A stretch of DNA of 33,045 bases, from contig JAEPQF010000030.1 in assembly GCA_017640685.1 (NCBI GenBank), forward strand, positions 1-33,045, written 5' to 3'. The notes under the pieces were generated by a model that was not told where the DNA came from, made no database searches, and worked only from the letters and a program-made list of their open reading frames with translations. Below are positions 6,118-14,790 of this stretch, piece by piece. Position 1 is the first letter of the stretch, and every line of letters starts with the position of its first letter. Source of the DNA: Hyphomicrobiales bacterium. Its GTDB lineage: Bacteria > Pseudomonadota > Alphaproteobacteria > Rhizobiales > HXMU1428-3. A program made the position numbers and the translations under genes.

Positions 6118-7540
6118 GCAGGGCGAGGCCTTTTTATCTGAGGCAACAGAAAAACTTTACGGCGGGGCAGCAGGTGGAGGTAAATCTCATTTAATGAGGA
6201 TAGCCTCTATCATCTTTGCAACTGAGATAGCAGGTCTTCAGATATATCTATTCCGCCGCATAAAGGAAGATTTGGTAAAGAACCACGTTGAAGGCCCTAA
6301 AGGTTTTAGAGAGCTATTATCAGGCTGGGAGCAGCAAGGTTTCGTAACTATTGTAGAAGATGAAATACGCTTCTGGAATGGCTCCAAGATTTATCTATGT
6401 CACTGCAAAGACGAAAAACATAGATTTAAATATCAAGGCGCTGAAATTCACTTACTGTTGATTGATGAGCTTACGCATTTTACTGAGACTATTTACAGAT
6501 ACCTTCGTGGTCGCTGCCGTATGGTAGGGATTAACCTGCCTACTAAATACAGAGGCCGCTTTCCTTGCATCATTGGATCAAGTAACCCAGGCGGGCTAGG
6601 GCACCAATGGGTTAAGAGCACCTTTATTGATCCTTTAGAGCCTATGGAAATTAAGCTTATGCCTTCAAAAGAGGGGGGCATGAAAAGGCAATATATCCCA
6701 GCCAAGGTTGAGGATAACCCGTCACTAGCTACTGACGATCCAGATTACGTTACAAAGCTCATGGGGCTAGGCTCTGAAGAGCTTGTTGAGGCAATGCTAA
6801 ATGGTGATTGGGATCAAGTTGAAGGAGCTTTCTTCAATGAGTTTTCTAGAGCTAAACATGTGGTGCATCCATTCAGCATTCCAAACAGCTGGACTAAGTT
6901 TCGTTCATTCGATTGGGGCTCTGCGAAACCTTTCTCTGTTGGCTGGTGGGCGGTAGCTGGCGAAAGGTTTGAAACACCTTGCGGCAAAAGCATCCCAAGA
7001 GGCGCCCTTGTGCGGTATAGAGAGTATTACGGCTGTGTAGACGGCAAGCCTGATACAGGACTTAAGCTTCCTTCAAAAAAAGTAGCTGAGAATATTAGAG
7101 AAAAAGAGTATGGGGACGAGATTTCGTATGGAGTAGCTGACCCTGCAATATTTGCTAAAACCGACGGGCCATCAGTTGCCGATAACATGATGGAAAAGGG
7201 AGTCATCTGGAGAAAAGCAAATAATAAAAGGATCAGCAAAGACGGTGTTCAAGGTGGCTGGGATCAATTGAGAGATAGATTAGAAGGCGATGAAGATACT
7301 GGGCCAATGATCTATTGGTTTAGCACGTGCCTGGATTCAATTCGCTTAATACCAAGCATTCAGCACGACTCAAATAGGCCCGAAGATTTAGACACAAATG
7401 CTGAGGATCATATTTTAGATGAAACAAGGTATGCCTGCATGAGTAGGCCATTCATCAAGAAAACTAGAGTTAAAAATGAAAACAAGAGCGGTTACAGCTC
7501 ATCAAAGCGAGGGGGATCAAACTCTTGGAAACTAGCATAG
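6080..7540 (+). CDS. terL: Terminase large subunit (packaging ATPase and nuclease)
   Basis: 486 residues, full length for the family. The P-loop is GGAAGGGKS (residues 28-36) and Walker B is LLLIDE (about 125-130). The C-terminal RNase H-like nuclease shows its three acidic positions in FDWGSAKP, VADPAIF and DHILDETRYA. The protein docks on the portal, cuts the concatemer and pumps DNA into the procapsid with ATP. The ATG at 6080 lies inside terS; the protein begins LHPKQGEAFLSEATEKLYGGAAGGGKS soon after, as homologues do, so a much later start is not possible. A Gly/Ser-rich C-terminal tail ends the protein. Confidence 0.97.
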   Translation: MSQSELNLNLHPKQGEAFLSEATEKLYGGAAGGGKSHLMRIASIIFATEIAGLQIYLFRRIKEDLVKNHVEGPKGFRELLSGWEQQGFVTIVEDEIRFWNGSKIYLCHCKDEKHRFKYQGAEIHLLLIDELTHFTETIYRYLRGRCRMVGINLPTKYRGRFPCIIGSSNPGGLGHQWVKSTFIDPLEPMEIKLMPSKEGGMKRQYIPAKVEDNPSLATDDPDYVTKLMGLGSEELVEAMLNGDWDQVEGAFFNEFSRAKHVVHPFSIPNSWTKFRSFDWGSAKPFSVGWWAVAGERFETPCGKSIPRGALVRYREYYGCVDGKPDTGLKLPSKKVAENIREKEYGDEISYGVADPAIFAKTDGPSVADNMMEKGVIWRKANNKRISKDGVQGGWDQLRDRLEGDEDTGPMIYWFSTCLDSIRLIPSIQHDSNRPEDLDTNAEDHILDETRYACMSRPFIKKTRVKNENKSGYSSSKRGGSNSWKLA

Positions 7541-9447
7541 ATACTCCCCTTGAAAAACAAGAGAGAGAAAAGCAGCACGGGCATTTTCTGAGCGGTAAAA
7601 AGCTATTAACTCAATTCAGAACTTGGCGTGATGTCAAACAATTAGAGCGTGGCCATCAAAAAGAATATTGGCGTTATTATCATGGTGACCACTGGACTGA
7701 AGATGAGTTAGACACTTTGCGCCAAAGAAATCAGCCGCCAACTTACTACAATGAGATCAGACGTAAGGTGAACGGAGTTGTCGGCACTGAAGAGCAGATG
7801 AGACGTGATCCAAAGGCATTCGGGCGCAATCCTAATATGGATGACGAAAACGCTGCAAACGTTGCCACCAAATCAATTCGCTTTACTTGTGATAATAATC
7901 GGATGGCTTGGCAAGCGGCTGAAGTTCTGAGAAATGGAATAGTAGCTGGCATATCGGGCATACGTTACGACATTGACGAAGATAACGAAGAGATCAGCTT
8001 TGACGTTGTTGATGAGGCGCATACTTTTTATGATCCAAGATCGAAAAAAACAGATTTTAGCGATGCCAAATTTTTAGGTATTTGCCATTGGGTTGATAAA
8101 AATGACGCTAAAGCGCTGTTGTCCAGTGATAATGAAAAAATAGAACAGATTTTTGATGCTTTTAAAGGAATGAACTTTTCAGAAGCTCCTGACGAAGTTG
8201 ATAAAGGCCCAGAGAGCTGGGTGAATACCGAAGAAGATACGGTGTTTCTCATTGAGCACTGGTATAAAAACAATGGCGTTTGGCATTGTGCATTTCATTG
8301 CGCTGGGGTTGTTCTTGAAGAGTGGGTAAGTCCATTAAAGGATGAAAAAGGCGATAGCACACATATGTTTGAACTATGGTCGCCTTGCATCAAGAAAGAT
8401 GGAACTAGATACGGCCCAGTTAAGGACATGCTGCCAATACAGGACGCTATCAATAAGCGGGCTTCGAAGTTGCTTCATATGCTGAACACAAGGCAAACGA
8501 AGGCAAGAGCTGGTGCAATTACTGACGTAGACGCCATGAAGATTGAGCTTCATAGACCAGATGGTCACATTGAGGTCAATGACGATTTTGAAATATTAAG
8601 CAATACAGATCAGATATCTGGCCAAGCTCAGATCATGCAGTTTGAACTTAGTCAAATGGATAGATCAGGGCCGAACAATGCATTAATTGGCCGCGGAACA
8701 GAAAGTCAGTCAGGCGTTGCTATACAAGAGCAAAAAAGTTCAGGGATTACTGAATTGTCTTGGGATATGCAACAGTTCAGAGATTGGCGGCTTCGCTGTT
8801 ATCGCAAGATCTTTAACTGTCAAAAACAGTACTGGACTAAAGAACGGTTTATCCGAGTAACAGATATTAATGGAGCTGCTGAGTTCATTGGATTAAACCA
8901 GCCTGAAGTTAATGAACACGGACTTCCTGCTTTAGACGAATTAGGCCAACCAATATTAAAGAACAACGTTGCTGAGTTAGACGTTGACATTATTCTTGAT
9001 GAAGGGCCAGACACTCTAACAGTACAGCAAGAAGACTTCAGAATACTTGGCGAATTAATGCCTTTCTTGAAAGAGAACGGACAACAAATCCCAGCCAAAG
9101 TTTTATTTAGGGCAAGCCCAATCAGAAACAAGCAAGAGATTATCGACGCCCTTGAACAGCAAGATAAGGAAAATGCTCTTAAGGGGCCTGATCCAATTGC
9201 TATGAAGCAAATGCAATTAGCTCAGGCAGAGATGCAAGCCAAGATTGAAGAGATCGCAAGCCAAATCGAACTAAACCAGGCCAAAGCTGTAAGAGAGTAC
9301 AAACAAGCTGAGAAGATCGATTTTGAAAGAGACGCTAAAGAGTTCGAAATTCAACGAGAAATTCAGCAAGAACAAAGACAGTTTTTAGACCCATTAGATG
9401 GTGCTGTAATTGATCCCAGATCTTTTGAAGGGATCGAATATCAATAA
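7525..9447 (+). CDS. Portal protein, P22 family
   Basis: 640 residues. The start is TTG at 7525, eight bases after the purine-rich GGGGGA site and overlapping the end of terL; no ATG is close. The central motif GPNNALIGRGTESQSGVAIQEQKSSG (around residues 382-408) and the N-terminal NQPPTYYNEIRRKVNGVVGTEEQMRRDP are typical of P22-type portals. The C-terminal 100 residues form a long, charged, glutamine-rich helix (about 555-625), comparable to the barrel of P22 gp1. The dodecameric portal is the DNA entry and exit channel and the packaging gauge. A terminator follows the gene. Confidence 0.94.
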   Translation: METSIDTPLEKQEREKQHGHFLSGKKLLTQFRTWRDVKQLERGHQKEYWRYYHGDHWTEDELDTLRQRNQPPTYYNEIRRKVNGVVGTEEQMRRDPKAFGRNPNMDDENAANVATKSIRFTCDNNRMAWQAAEVLRNGIVAGISGIRYDIDEDNEEISFDVVDEAHTFYDPRSKKTDFSDAKFLGICHWVDKNDAKALLSSDNEKIEQIFDAFKGMNFSEAPDEVDKGPESWVNTEEDTVFLIEHWYKNNGVWHCAFHCAGVVLEEWVSPLKDEKGDSTHMFELWSPCIKKDGTRYGPVKDMLPIQDAINKRASKLLHMLNTRQTKARAGAITDVDAMKIELHRPDGHIEVNDDFEILSNTDQISGQAQIMQFELSQMDRSGPNNALIGRGTESQSGVAIQEQKSSGITELSWDMQQFRDWRLRCYRKIFNCQKQYWTKERFIRVTDINGAAEFIGLNQPEVNEHGLPALDELGQPILKNNVAELDVDIILDEGPDTLTVQQEDFRILGELMPFLKENGQQIPAKVLFRASPIRNKQEIIDALEQQDKENALKGPDPIAMKQMQLAQAEMQAKIEEIASQIELNQAKAVREYKQAEKIDFERDAKEFEIQREIQQEQRQFLDPLDGAVIDPRSFEGIEYQ

Positions 9448-9471
9448 ATAGTTATGTAAATGCGTTTAAAG

Positions 9472-9497
9472 AACCCGGCCTTTGTGCTGGGTTTTTT
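9472..9497 (+). terminator. Intrinsic terminator after the portal gene
   Basis: AACCCGGC (9472-9479) pairs with GCTGGGTT (9486-9493) with one G-U pair, followed by an unbroken T-run to 9497. It lies 24 bp beyond the portal stop and directly before the structured leader of the scaffold gene. Confidence 0.8.
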
Positions 9498-9500
9498 GTT

Positions 9501-9593
9501 GTCTCGCTTCAGGGCGAGTTCGGTTAATTCACCCTAGCCGTCAATTAGGGTGCCGGTGTCCATATCCTACCGAAAGTGGAAATGCTCGTAACC
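9501..9593 (+). promoter_or_regulatory. Structured 5' leader of the scaffold gene with competing helices
   Basis: Nested helix: CGAG+TTCGGT (9515-9524) with ACCGAA (9569-9574) and CTCG (9585-9588), enclosing ACCCTA (9531-9536) / TAGGGT (9546-9551). CGAG can instead join CTCGC (9503-9507) / GCGAG (9514-9518). GGTTA (9522-9526) can pair with TAACC (9589-9593), crossing the outer helix. The scaffold ribosome binding site (GGAG 9607-9610) follows. It does not match a riboswitch consensus that I know. Confidence 0.5.
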
Positions 9594-9620
9594 AGCAACG
9601 AAAAGCGGAGTGCAGAAAAG

Positions 9621-10469
9621 ATGACTAACGAGAATGACGAATTTGACAGTGTTTTTAATGAAGAAACTAACCTTGATTTAAGCGGCCAAGAAGATGGACC
9701 TCGTAATGAGGAGCATCATGTGACGCATGAGCCTGAAAACAGTCAAGAGACTGATGAGGGCGAACTGGATCAAGAAAAACAAACCTCAGAAGAGAGCACG
9801 GAAAAAGACGACAATCCTAAGACAGTTCCAATCGCTGCACTGCATGAGGAACGTGATGCAAGAAAGGCATTGAAAAGTGAAGTGGGAGAGTTGCAAGCTC
9901 AACTCCAAGAGATGGCAGCAGCCCAACAACAACTAATGCAGCACTTGCAAACTCAACCTCAGCAAAACACACCTGAACAGCATCAGTTTGTTGATCCACT
10001 GGATGATCCCAGAGGCTACCGTGACAACATCACTAACCAAGTCCAGCAAATGATTAGCCCTATCCAAGAACAGGTACAGGTTAATCAAATTCAAAATAGA
10101 GAGGCACAATCATTTTATGCCGCTCAAGCTGAATTTGGGCAAGAAGTGGTGCAGCAGGCAGTTAAGGCTGCTCATGATGCTGGTTTATCGCAAGACTTTC
10201 GTTTCAACTCAAATGATCCAGTTGGTGATTGTGTCAAATGGCACAAACAACAATTACTCATTCAAGAAACAGGCGGAGACCTTGAAAGCTATGTGTCGAA
10301 AATAAAGGCAGAGGCTAAGGCTGAAGCCTTAGCAGAGCAACAGCAAAATGCTAATGCGGGACAGGTGTCTAAAGGCAACATTCCACCATCTTTAAATAAG
10401 CAAACTAACGCCGGTGGCGTTGAAGCTTTTGTTTCAGAAGATGATTTTTTTAATAACATATTTAAATAA
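9621..10469 (+). CDS. Scaffolding protein
   Basis: 282 residues from ATG 9621, chosen because GGAG lies 10 bases upstream. An open frame continues to 9576, but that part overlaps the leader structure. The N-terminal 75 residues are strongly acidic and low-complexity. VPIAALHEERDARKALKSEVGELQAQLQEM (about 78-107), a conserved phage scaffold segment, begins a coiled coil rich in glutamine (to about 165). The gene lies between portal and coat, the scaffold position in P22 (gp8). It directs coat assembly around the portal and leaves before DNA enters. No protease motif is seen. Assignment is firm by composition, motif and position. Confidence 0.85.
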   Translation: MTNENDEFDSVFNEETNLDLSGQEDGPRNEEHHVTHEPENSQETDEGELDQEKQTSEESTEKDDNPKTVPIAALHEERDARKALKSEVGELQAQLQEMAAAQQQLMQHLQTQPQQNTPEQHQFVDPLDDPRGYRDNITNQVQQMISPIQEQVQVNQIQNREAQSFYAAQAEFGQEVVQQAVKAAHDAGLSQDFRFNSNDPVGDCVKWHKQQLLIQETGGDLESYVSKIKAEAKAEALAEQQQNANAGQVSKGNIPPSLNKQTNAGGVEAFVSEDDFFNNIFK

Positions 10470-10483
10470 GAGGACACTCAAAA

Positions 10484-11590
10484 ATGGCAATTACAATAAC
10501 CCCTGCTGAACAGCAACAAAAGGACTGGGAGAAAACATTTATTCGTGAGTATATCCGTGATAGCGGTTACCGAGAATTTATGGGGCCTGAACCTTCCAAT
10601 GTGATTCAGACTAAGAAAGGTAACACAATTCCTGGAAAGTCTTTAACTTTATCCTTAGCTTCAGGCTTAAGCGGCGATGGTCGATCAGGAACTGATGAAG
10701 ATCTTGTTGGTAATGAAGAATCTCTTTCAACTTACTCACATCAAATCAACATCAATGAACGGGTTCATGGTGTACTGATTTCAAAAGAGCAAGCAAAATA
10801 TTCCGCCGCTGATCAAAGAGCTTTGGTTGGACCATTATTAAAAGAGTGGTGTATGAACGAGACGCGAAATGATATTTCTGACGCTCTTTTAATGGCTGCA
10901 AGCGGTAAAACATTACGAGCACCGTTGAACACGCTTCACAATGAAGAAGCTAGCGTAGCGGAGAAAAACTCTTGGCTTACAGATAACTCAGATAGAGTCC
11001 TTTTTGGCAACGCAAAAACAAATCTTGTTGCCGGTGATTTTGCTGCATCTCTCGCTTCAATCGATTCAACTAATGATAAGCTGACTGGTGCGCGTGTATC
11101 ATTAATGAAGCGTATTGCAAAAACAGCAAGCCCACATATTCGCCCGTTACGAGTGAAGGGCAAGGGGCGTGAATATTTTGTATTGTTCACAGATACACGA
11201 GGTTTCCGTGACGTAAAAGAGGACCTGAAGAACGATAACCTTGCAGGTCGCGAACGGAATGTTAATTCCAATCCAGTATTCCAGGACGGTGAATTAATTC
11301 ATGATGGCGTCATCATTTGTGAAATCCCTGAACTACCAGTCTTCGCGGGCACCGGCGCTTCTAGCATTGATGTTTCACCGGCACTACTCTGCGGCGCTCA
11401 AGCGATCGCAGCCGGCTGGGGACAACTTCCCGAACTCACTAAACGTAATGAGAGTGACTATGGCCGAAAAATTGGCCGAGGCATTGAAGAGTATATTGGT
11501 ATCAGCAAAGTACAACGCTTTAGAGCTGGTGAGCCTTTGGTTGATCACGGAATGGTAAGTGGCTTCTTTGCAGGCGTTGAAGACGCTTAA
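10484..11590 (+). CDS. Major capsid (coat) protein
   Basis: 368 residues with an AGAGGACACT ribosome-binding context before ATG 10484, 14 bp after the scaffold gene. KGNTIPGKSLTLSLASGLSGDGRSGTDEDLVGNEESLSTYSHQININERVHGVLISKEQA (about residues 43-105) follows the pattern of the N4-gp56/DUF4043 type phage capsid family: 'G-tit-pL---L-GdG--g---LeGnEE-l--y---i-vd--rh-v'. Near the C-terminus, GRKIGRGIEEYIGISKVQRF is also typical. It forms the HK97-fold shell. The gene is followed by its own strong terminator, as often seen for the most expressed virion gene. Confidence 0.88.
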   Translation: MAITITPAEQQQKDWEKTFIREYIRDSGYREFMGPEPSNVIQTKKGNTIPGKSLTLSLASGLSGDGRSGTDEDLVGNEESLSTYSHQININERVHGVLISKEQAKYSAADQRALVGPLLKEWCMNETRNDISDALLMAASGKTLRAPLNTLHNEEASVAEKNSWLTDNSDRVLFGNAKTNLVAGDFAASLASIDSTNDKLTGARVSLMKRIAKTASPHIRPLRVKGKGREYFVLFTDTRGFRDVKEDLKNDNLAGRERNVNSNPVFQDGELIHDGVIICEIPELPVFAGTGASSIDVSPALLCGAQAIAAGWGQLPELTKRNESDYGRKIGRGIEEYIGISKVQRFRAGEPLVDHGMVSGFFAGVEDA

Positions 11591-11603
11591 CTAAATTAAC
11601 ATT

Positions 11604-11629
11604 AGGGCGGCTTTAGTCGCCCTTTTTTT
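11604..11629 (+). terminator. Intrinsic terminator after the coat gene
   Basis: GGGCG (11605-11609) pairs with CGCCC (11618-11622), extended by the flanking A-T pair, followed by seven T's. It lies 13 bp past the coat stop. Confidence 0.88.
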
Positions 11630-11653
11630 CAACAAATTAACAGGGAAAATAAA

Positions 11654-11941
11654 ATGGCAAAAGTTACTTATAACGGGTCGAATGAAAAAACTTCTACCTT
11701 GGGGCATGACTTTGTTAAAGGCGTTCCAGTGGAAATCCAAGATGAAAGAATTATCAATCGTCTTGATAACAATAAATACTTTGAAGTGGTTGAAGAAAAA
11801 AAGGAAAAAGAACCGACAGTTGCTGATTATAAAACTGCACTGAAAGACGCAAATGTTGAATTTGATAACGCGGCCAAAAAAGATGAACTCAAACAACTTG
11901 CAGAAGAAAATAATCTTACTGTAGAGGCAAGTCAGAACTAA
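11654..11941 (+). CDS. Small head protein with C-terminal HeH/LEM-like domain
   Basis: 95 residues. The N-terminal half (KVTYNGSNEKTSTLGHDFVKGVPVEIQDERIINRLDNNKYFEVVEE) resembles small beta-rich proteins that follow capsid genes. After a lysine/glutamate linker, residues about 54-90 (TVADYKTALKDANVEFDNAAKKDELKQLAEENNLTV) form a helix-extended-loop-helix repeat, common at the C-terminus of phage head proteins. The start has the context CAGGGAAAATAAA. It is probably a head-associated or decoration protein; its exact role cannot be told from sequence. Confidence 0.72.
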   Translation: MAKVTYNGSNEKTSTLGHDFVKGVPVEIQDERIINRLDNNKYFEVVEEKKEKEPTVADYKTALKDANVEFDNAAKKDELKQLAEENNLTVEASQN

Positions 11942-11964
11942 ATCTTTTTAGGGTAAACAATAAG

Positions 11965-12309
11965 ATGGTGCAGACTAAAACAATTCCTGATCTCGTAAAT
12001 TATACGTTAAGAACAGCGCTAGGTATTTTAGACGGTACAGAGACGCCTACTGCTGATCAGGTAAGAGATGTAAAAGACGTATATAGCGTTGTTTACTCTG
12101 AACTTGCCGACAAGGGGTTAGCTTACTGGGATGAAGAAAATATCCCTTCTGCAATTTTTGATCCTCTATGCCGTTTTTGCGGTAGCCGGATTGCGCCCTC
12201 TTTTGGCTTACCCCAAGATGTTTCTTTAGAGAAATATGCAGAATCTGAAATGAGAAAACACACTTCTAAAACATCATCGAAACTTCCTGTCCCAGGGCAA
12301 TATTTCTAA
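11965..12309 (+). CDS. Putative head-tail adaptor (P22 gp4 position)
   Basis: 114 residues, helical: IPDLVNYTLRTALGILDGTETPTADQVRDVKDVYSVVYSELADKGLAYWDEENIPSAIFDPLCRFCGSRIAPSFGL. The pattern of a short helical N-terminus, a tryptophan near the middle and a 'P----pl---v---ia--fG' segment is common in gp6/gp4-type adaptors that bind under the portal. It lies between coat and the gp10-like gene, exactly the place of P22 gp4. It is shorter than gp4 and lacks the lysozyme-like extension reported there. Its stop overlaps the next start (TAATG). Assignment is mainly by position. Confidence 0.62.
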   Translation: MVQTKTIPDLVNYTLRTALGILDGTETPTADQVRDVKDVYSVVYSELADKGLAYWDEENIPSAIFDPLCRFCGSRIAPSFGLPQDVSLEKYAESEMRKHTSKTSSKLPVPGQYF

Positions 12310-13751
12310 TGACAATCGTTCCAGTTAACCTTGGTGTCCAATCTAGAAAAGATCGGCATAGCGATAACGCACGCCTTGTGAATTGTTTTGCTGAGAGTGC
12401 GGGAGAGGGGGGTAAGGTTCAATATCCGATTTATGCGGATTATGGATTAAAGCGATTTCTGGCCTTGCCTTATGGAGCTGCTATAAGAGGGGCAATTTCT
12501 GTTAGAGATGATAGTCTTGACGCTGAGTTTTTATATGTTGTTTCAGGAAATAATTTATTCAAAGTCGCAAGAGACGGATCTCATATTTTATTGCCAATCT
12601 CTATTGCTGAAGGACGCCTCACAATGGCGTCTAATGGGAAACTTCCATTTCCTGAAATAGCTATTTGTGTCAATGGGATTGCCTATCTGGTTCAAACTGA
12701 TTTAGTTGACGATAATGACACCTATCAATTGATTTCTGATGTCGATTTACCTGCTTCAAATTCGGTCGAAGAAGTCGGCGGCTATTTTTTATTTACGAAT
12801 AACCAAGGTCAATATTATTTATCTGGTCGTAATGACGGCTTGAACTATGAAGCTATCGATCGTGGCGCGGCTGACGTTAGTCCTGATGGTATTCTTGTGT
12901 CAAAACGTTTGAGTGAGGGCCGAGTTCTCATATTCGGTCCAAAATCTATTGAGAGTTGGCGGCATACTGGAGATGCTGAATTCCCGTTAGAGAGAGATAT
13001 TGGATCAACGATACAATATGGCACTTACTCCCCTGACAGCATAGCTAAATATCAAGAATATCTTGGCTTTGTAAGCAGTGATGGGGTAGTTAGGCTTTTA
13101 ACTTCTCGTGGCTCAAGGATTATTTCAACAACATCCGTGCAAGACGATATTTCCAGAGTTGAGTTAAAATCAATCAAGGGTACTTTTTATTCAATTGAAG
13201 GTCAGAAATACTATTGCATCAGTTCTGATAAGTGGACATGGAAGTATAGTCTTAGCACAGGGCTATGGCACGAAAACAAATCTTATAACCAAGACCGTTG
13301 GCGCGGGGGTATATCAGTTGAATTTGATGGAAAAACACTCATAGGCGATTACAGAGACAGTCGACTTTATGAGCTCTCATCAGATTATCATCAAGAAGAT
13401 GATGAACCGCTTATTCTTGAGTTAACAACACCCGATCAGCAAGCTTTCCCCTCAAGATACAGATGCAATGCACTCTATTTAGATATTCAAACTGCGACAG
13501 GCATCCAGTCAGAAGATCCACATAATTATGAGCCTAAGGCAATGGTTCAATATTCAGATGATAGCGGTCGTAGCTGGTCAAATGAAAAATCAGTTGAAAT
13601 TGGGCGCATTGGTGAAACCAAGAAACGCGTTCGATTGCGTCGCTTAGGCCTTTGTAAAACTGGCGCAAGGTCATGGCGTATCTCTGTTGCTGCAAACGTA
13701 GCTAAGGGAATTTATCAAGCATCAGCCGATATAACACAGTTGGGAACATAA
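12309..13751 (+). CDS. Packaged-DNA stabilisation protein / tail hub, P22 gp10-like
   Basis: 480 residues, close to the P22 gp10 length. The start VPVNLGVQSRKDRHSDNARLVNCFAESAGEGGKVQYPIYADYGLKRF is characteristic of the gp10 family, followed by beta-propeller-like repeats (SGNNLFKVARDGSH, GYFLFTNNQGQYYLSGRNDGLNY, RVLIFGPKSIESWRHTGDAEFPLERDIGSTIQYG). The C-terminal part (FPSRYRCNALYLDIQTATG...YSDDSGRSWSNEKSVEIG) is also as in gp10. In P22 a hexamer of this protein closes the portal channel and carries the tailspikes and needle. Translation is probably coupled to the upstream gene. Confidence 0.9.
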   Translation: MTIVPVNLGVQSRKDRHSDNARLVNCFAESAGEGGKVQYPIYADYGLKRFLALPYGAAIRGAISVRDDSLDAEFLYVVSGNNLFKVARDGSHILLPISIAEGRLTMASNGKLPFPEIAICVNGIAYLVQTDLVDDNDTYQLISDVDLPASNSVEEVGGYFLFTNNQGQYYLSGRNDGLNYEAIDRGAADVSPDGILVSKRLSEGRVLIFGPKSIESWRHTGDAEFPLERDIGSTIQYGTYSPDSIAKYQEYLGFVSSDGVVRLLTSRGSRIISTTSVQDDISRVELKSIKGTFYSIEGQKYYCISSDKWTWKYSLSTGLWHENKSYNQDRWRGGISVEFDGKTLIGDYRDSRLYELSSDYHQEDDEPLILELTTPDQQAFPSRYRCNALYLDIQTATGIQSEDPHNYEPKAMVQYSDDSGRSWSNEKSVEIGRIGETKKRVRLRRLGLCKTGARSWRISVAANVAKGIYQASADITQLGT

Positions 13752-13979
13752 ATGAGCGGTTTAAGATACCCACTGCCTACAAATGAAACGCAGGCTCTTA
13801 CGAGTAACAGAACTGTATCAATGCCATATCGTGACTTTTTTCTTGAAGTCGAAAGACGCCTTAAGCCTCAAATTAAAAAAATAGAAAAACTTGATAGCAG
13901 CGCATCCAACGAAGACATCATTAACACAATAAACGAACTAATTGACGGGCTAACGGCCCTTAAGATCATGGAGAAATAA
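13752..13979 (+). CDS. Small late protein, unknown
   Basis: 75 residues, starting directly at the previous stop (TAAATG). The N-terminal part ends in MPYRDFFLEVERRLKPQIKKIEKLD, and the C-terminus (SNEDIINTINELIDGLTALKIMEK) is an amphipathic helix that could form a coiled coil. It lies between the gp10-like gene and the ejection genes. In P22 the needle gene 26 is in this place, but the sequence is far too short for a gp26-like trimeric needle and has no heptad-rich fibre. A small tail-assembly protein is the most that can be said. Confidence 0.7.
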   Translation: MSGLRYPLPTNETQALTSNRTVSMPYRDFFLEVERRLKPQIKKIEKLDSSASNEDIINTINELIDGLTALKIMEK

Positions 13980-13983
13980 GTCA

Positions 13984-14790
13984 ATGGGATTCTTTTCTGA
14001 CATAACTGGATCATCATCAAAAAAGGCCTTGTTTAAAAAAGCGGATGATGATCTTAGAGCAGCCCAGGCTTTAGGTGGGTCAGTTAACAACGCCTACAAT
14101 CAATTTGGTGATGCTCAAGAACTTGGCTTGCAGACAGTTGTAGATAGTTACGGCAATGCACGGCAAAGACAGTTAGAGGGTTATGACCAAACTCTTGGAT
14201 ACTTCAACCCTTACATAGAGAGTGGTCAACACTCTTCAAGACAGTATGGTGATGCTCTAGGTCTTCATGGGGATGCAGCACAAAATGAGTTTTATCAAAA
14301 CGAACAAAACTCAGCTGGCTTCCAAGCAGGGTTAAATGCCGGTGTTGATAGCTTGATGAGACGTTTTGGGGCGACAGACACAGCAAGACTTGGCGCTGAT
14401 GGTTTGCCGCGCTCAGGAAGGGTTTTAAAGAGCCTTCAGGATTATGGGAACCGCTACACAACAGATTACATCAATAACAAACTAAGACATCTCAGCGGGC
14501 TGCAAAACCAAGGATACGACGCTTCAGGAAGAGCGGCGTCTATAACTGGAAATCATTACAATAATCAGGCCAATTTAGAGCTAGGTTTGGGACAAGCTCA
14601 AAACGAATATTATCAAGCACCAGCGCAATCACGGCTCCAGGGTGAACTTGGAAGAGCTCAAGCTCTGTATCAAGGTCAGACTGGACATAACAGCACTATC
14701 GCCCAAGGGAAAATAGCTAAATCTAATGCTACCAACAATCTATTTACGCAGGGTTTGAATTTGGGTTCTAAAGCATTGGGGGCATTCTAA
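13984..14790 (+). CDS. Internal virion / DNA-ejection protein, glycine- and glutamine-rich
   Basis: 268 residues. Repetitive, rich in Gly, Asn, Gln and Tyr (GYDQTLGYFNPYIESGQHSSRQYGDALGLHG, YNNQANLELGLGQAQNEYYQAP), with a final small-residue segment (NLFTQGLNLGSKALGAF). 'YFNPYIESG...YGDALGL.G' is common in podovirus ejection proteins. It is the first of three overlapping genes in the place of P22 genes 7, 20 and 16, whose products leave the head before the DNA and help it cross the envelope. Start ATG 13984 is preceded by GGAG. Individual correspondence to gp7, gp20 or gp16 is not claimed. Confidence 0.78.
   Translation: MGFFSDITGSSSKKALFKKADDDLRAAQALGGSVNNAYNQFGDAQELGLQTVVDSYGNARQRQLEGYDQTLGYFNPYIESGQHSSRQYGDALGLHGDAAQNEFYQNEQNSAGFQAGLNAGVDSLMRRFGATDTARLGADGLPRSGRVLKSLQDYGNRYTTDYINNKLRHLSGLQNQGYDASGRAASITGNHYNNQANLELGLGQAQNEYYQAPAQSRLQGELGRAQALYQGQTGHNSTIAQGKIAKSNATNNLFTQGLNLGSKALGAF

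Noticed and set aside
9576-9620. Earlier start for the scaffold protein
   Set aside because: The upstream codons overlap the leader's helices, and GGAG at 9607 fits the ATG at 9621.
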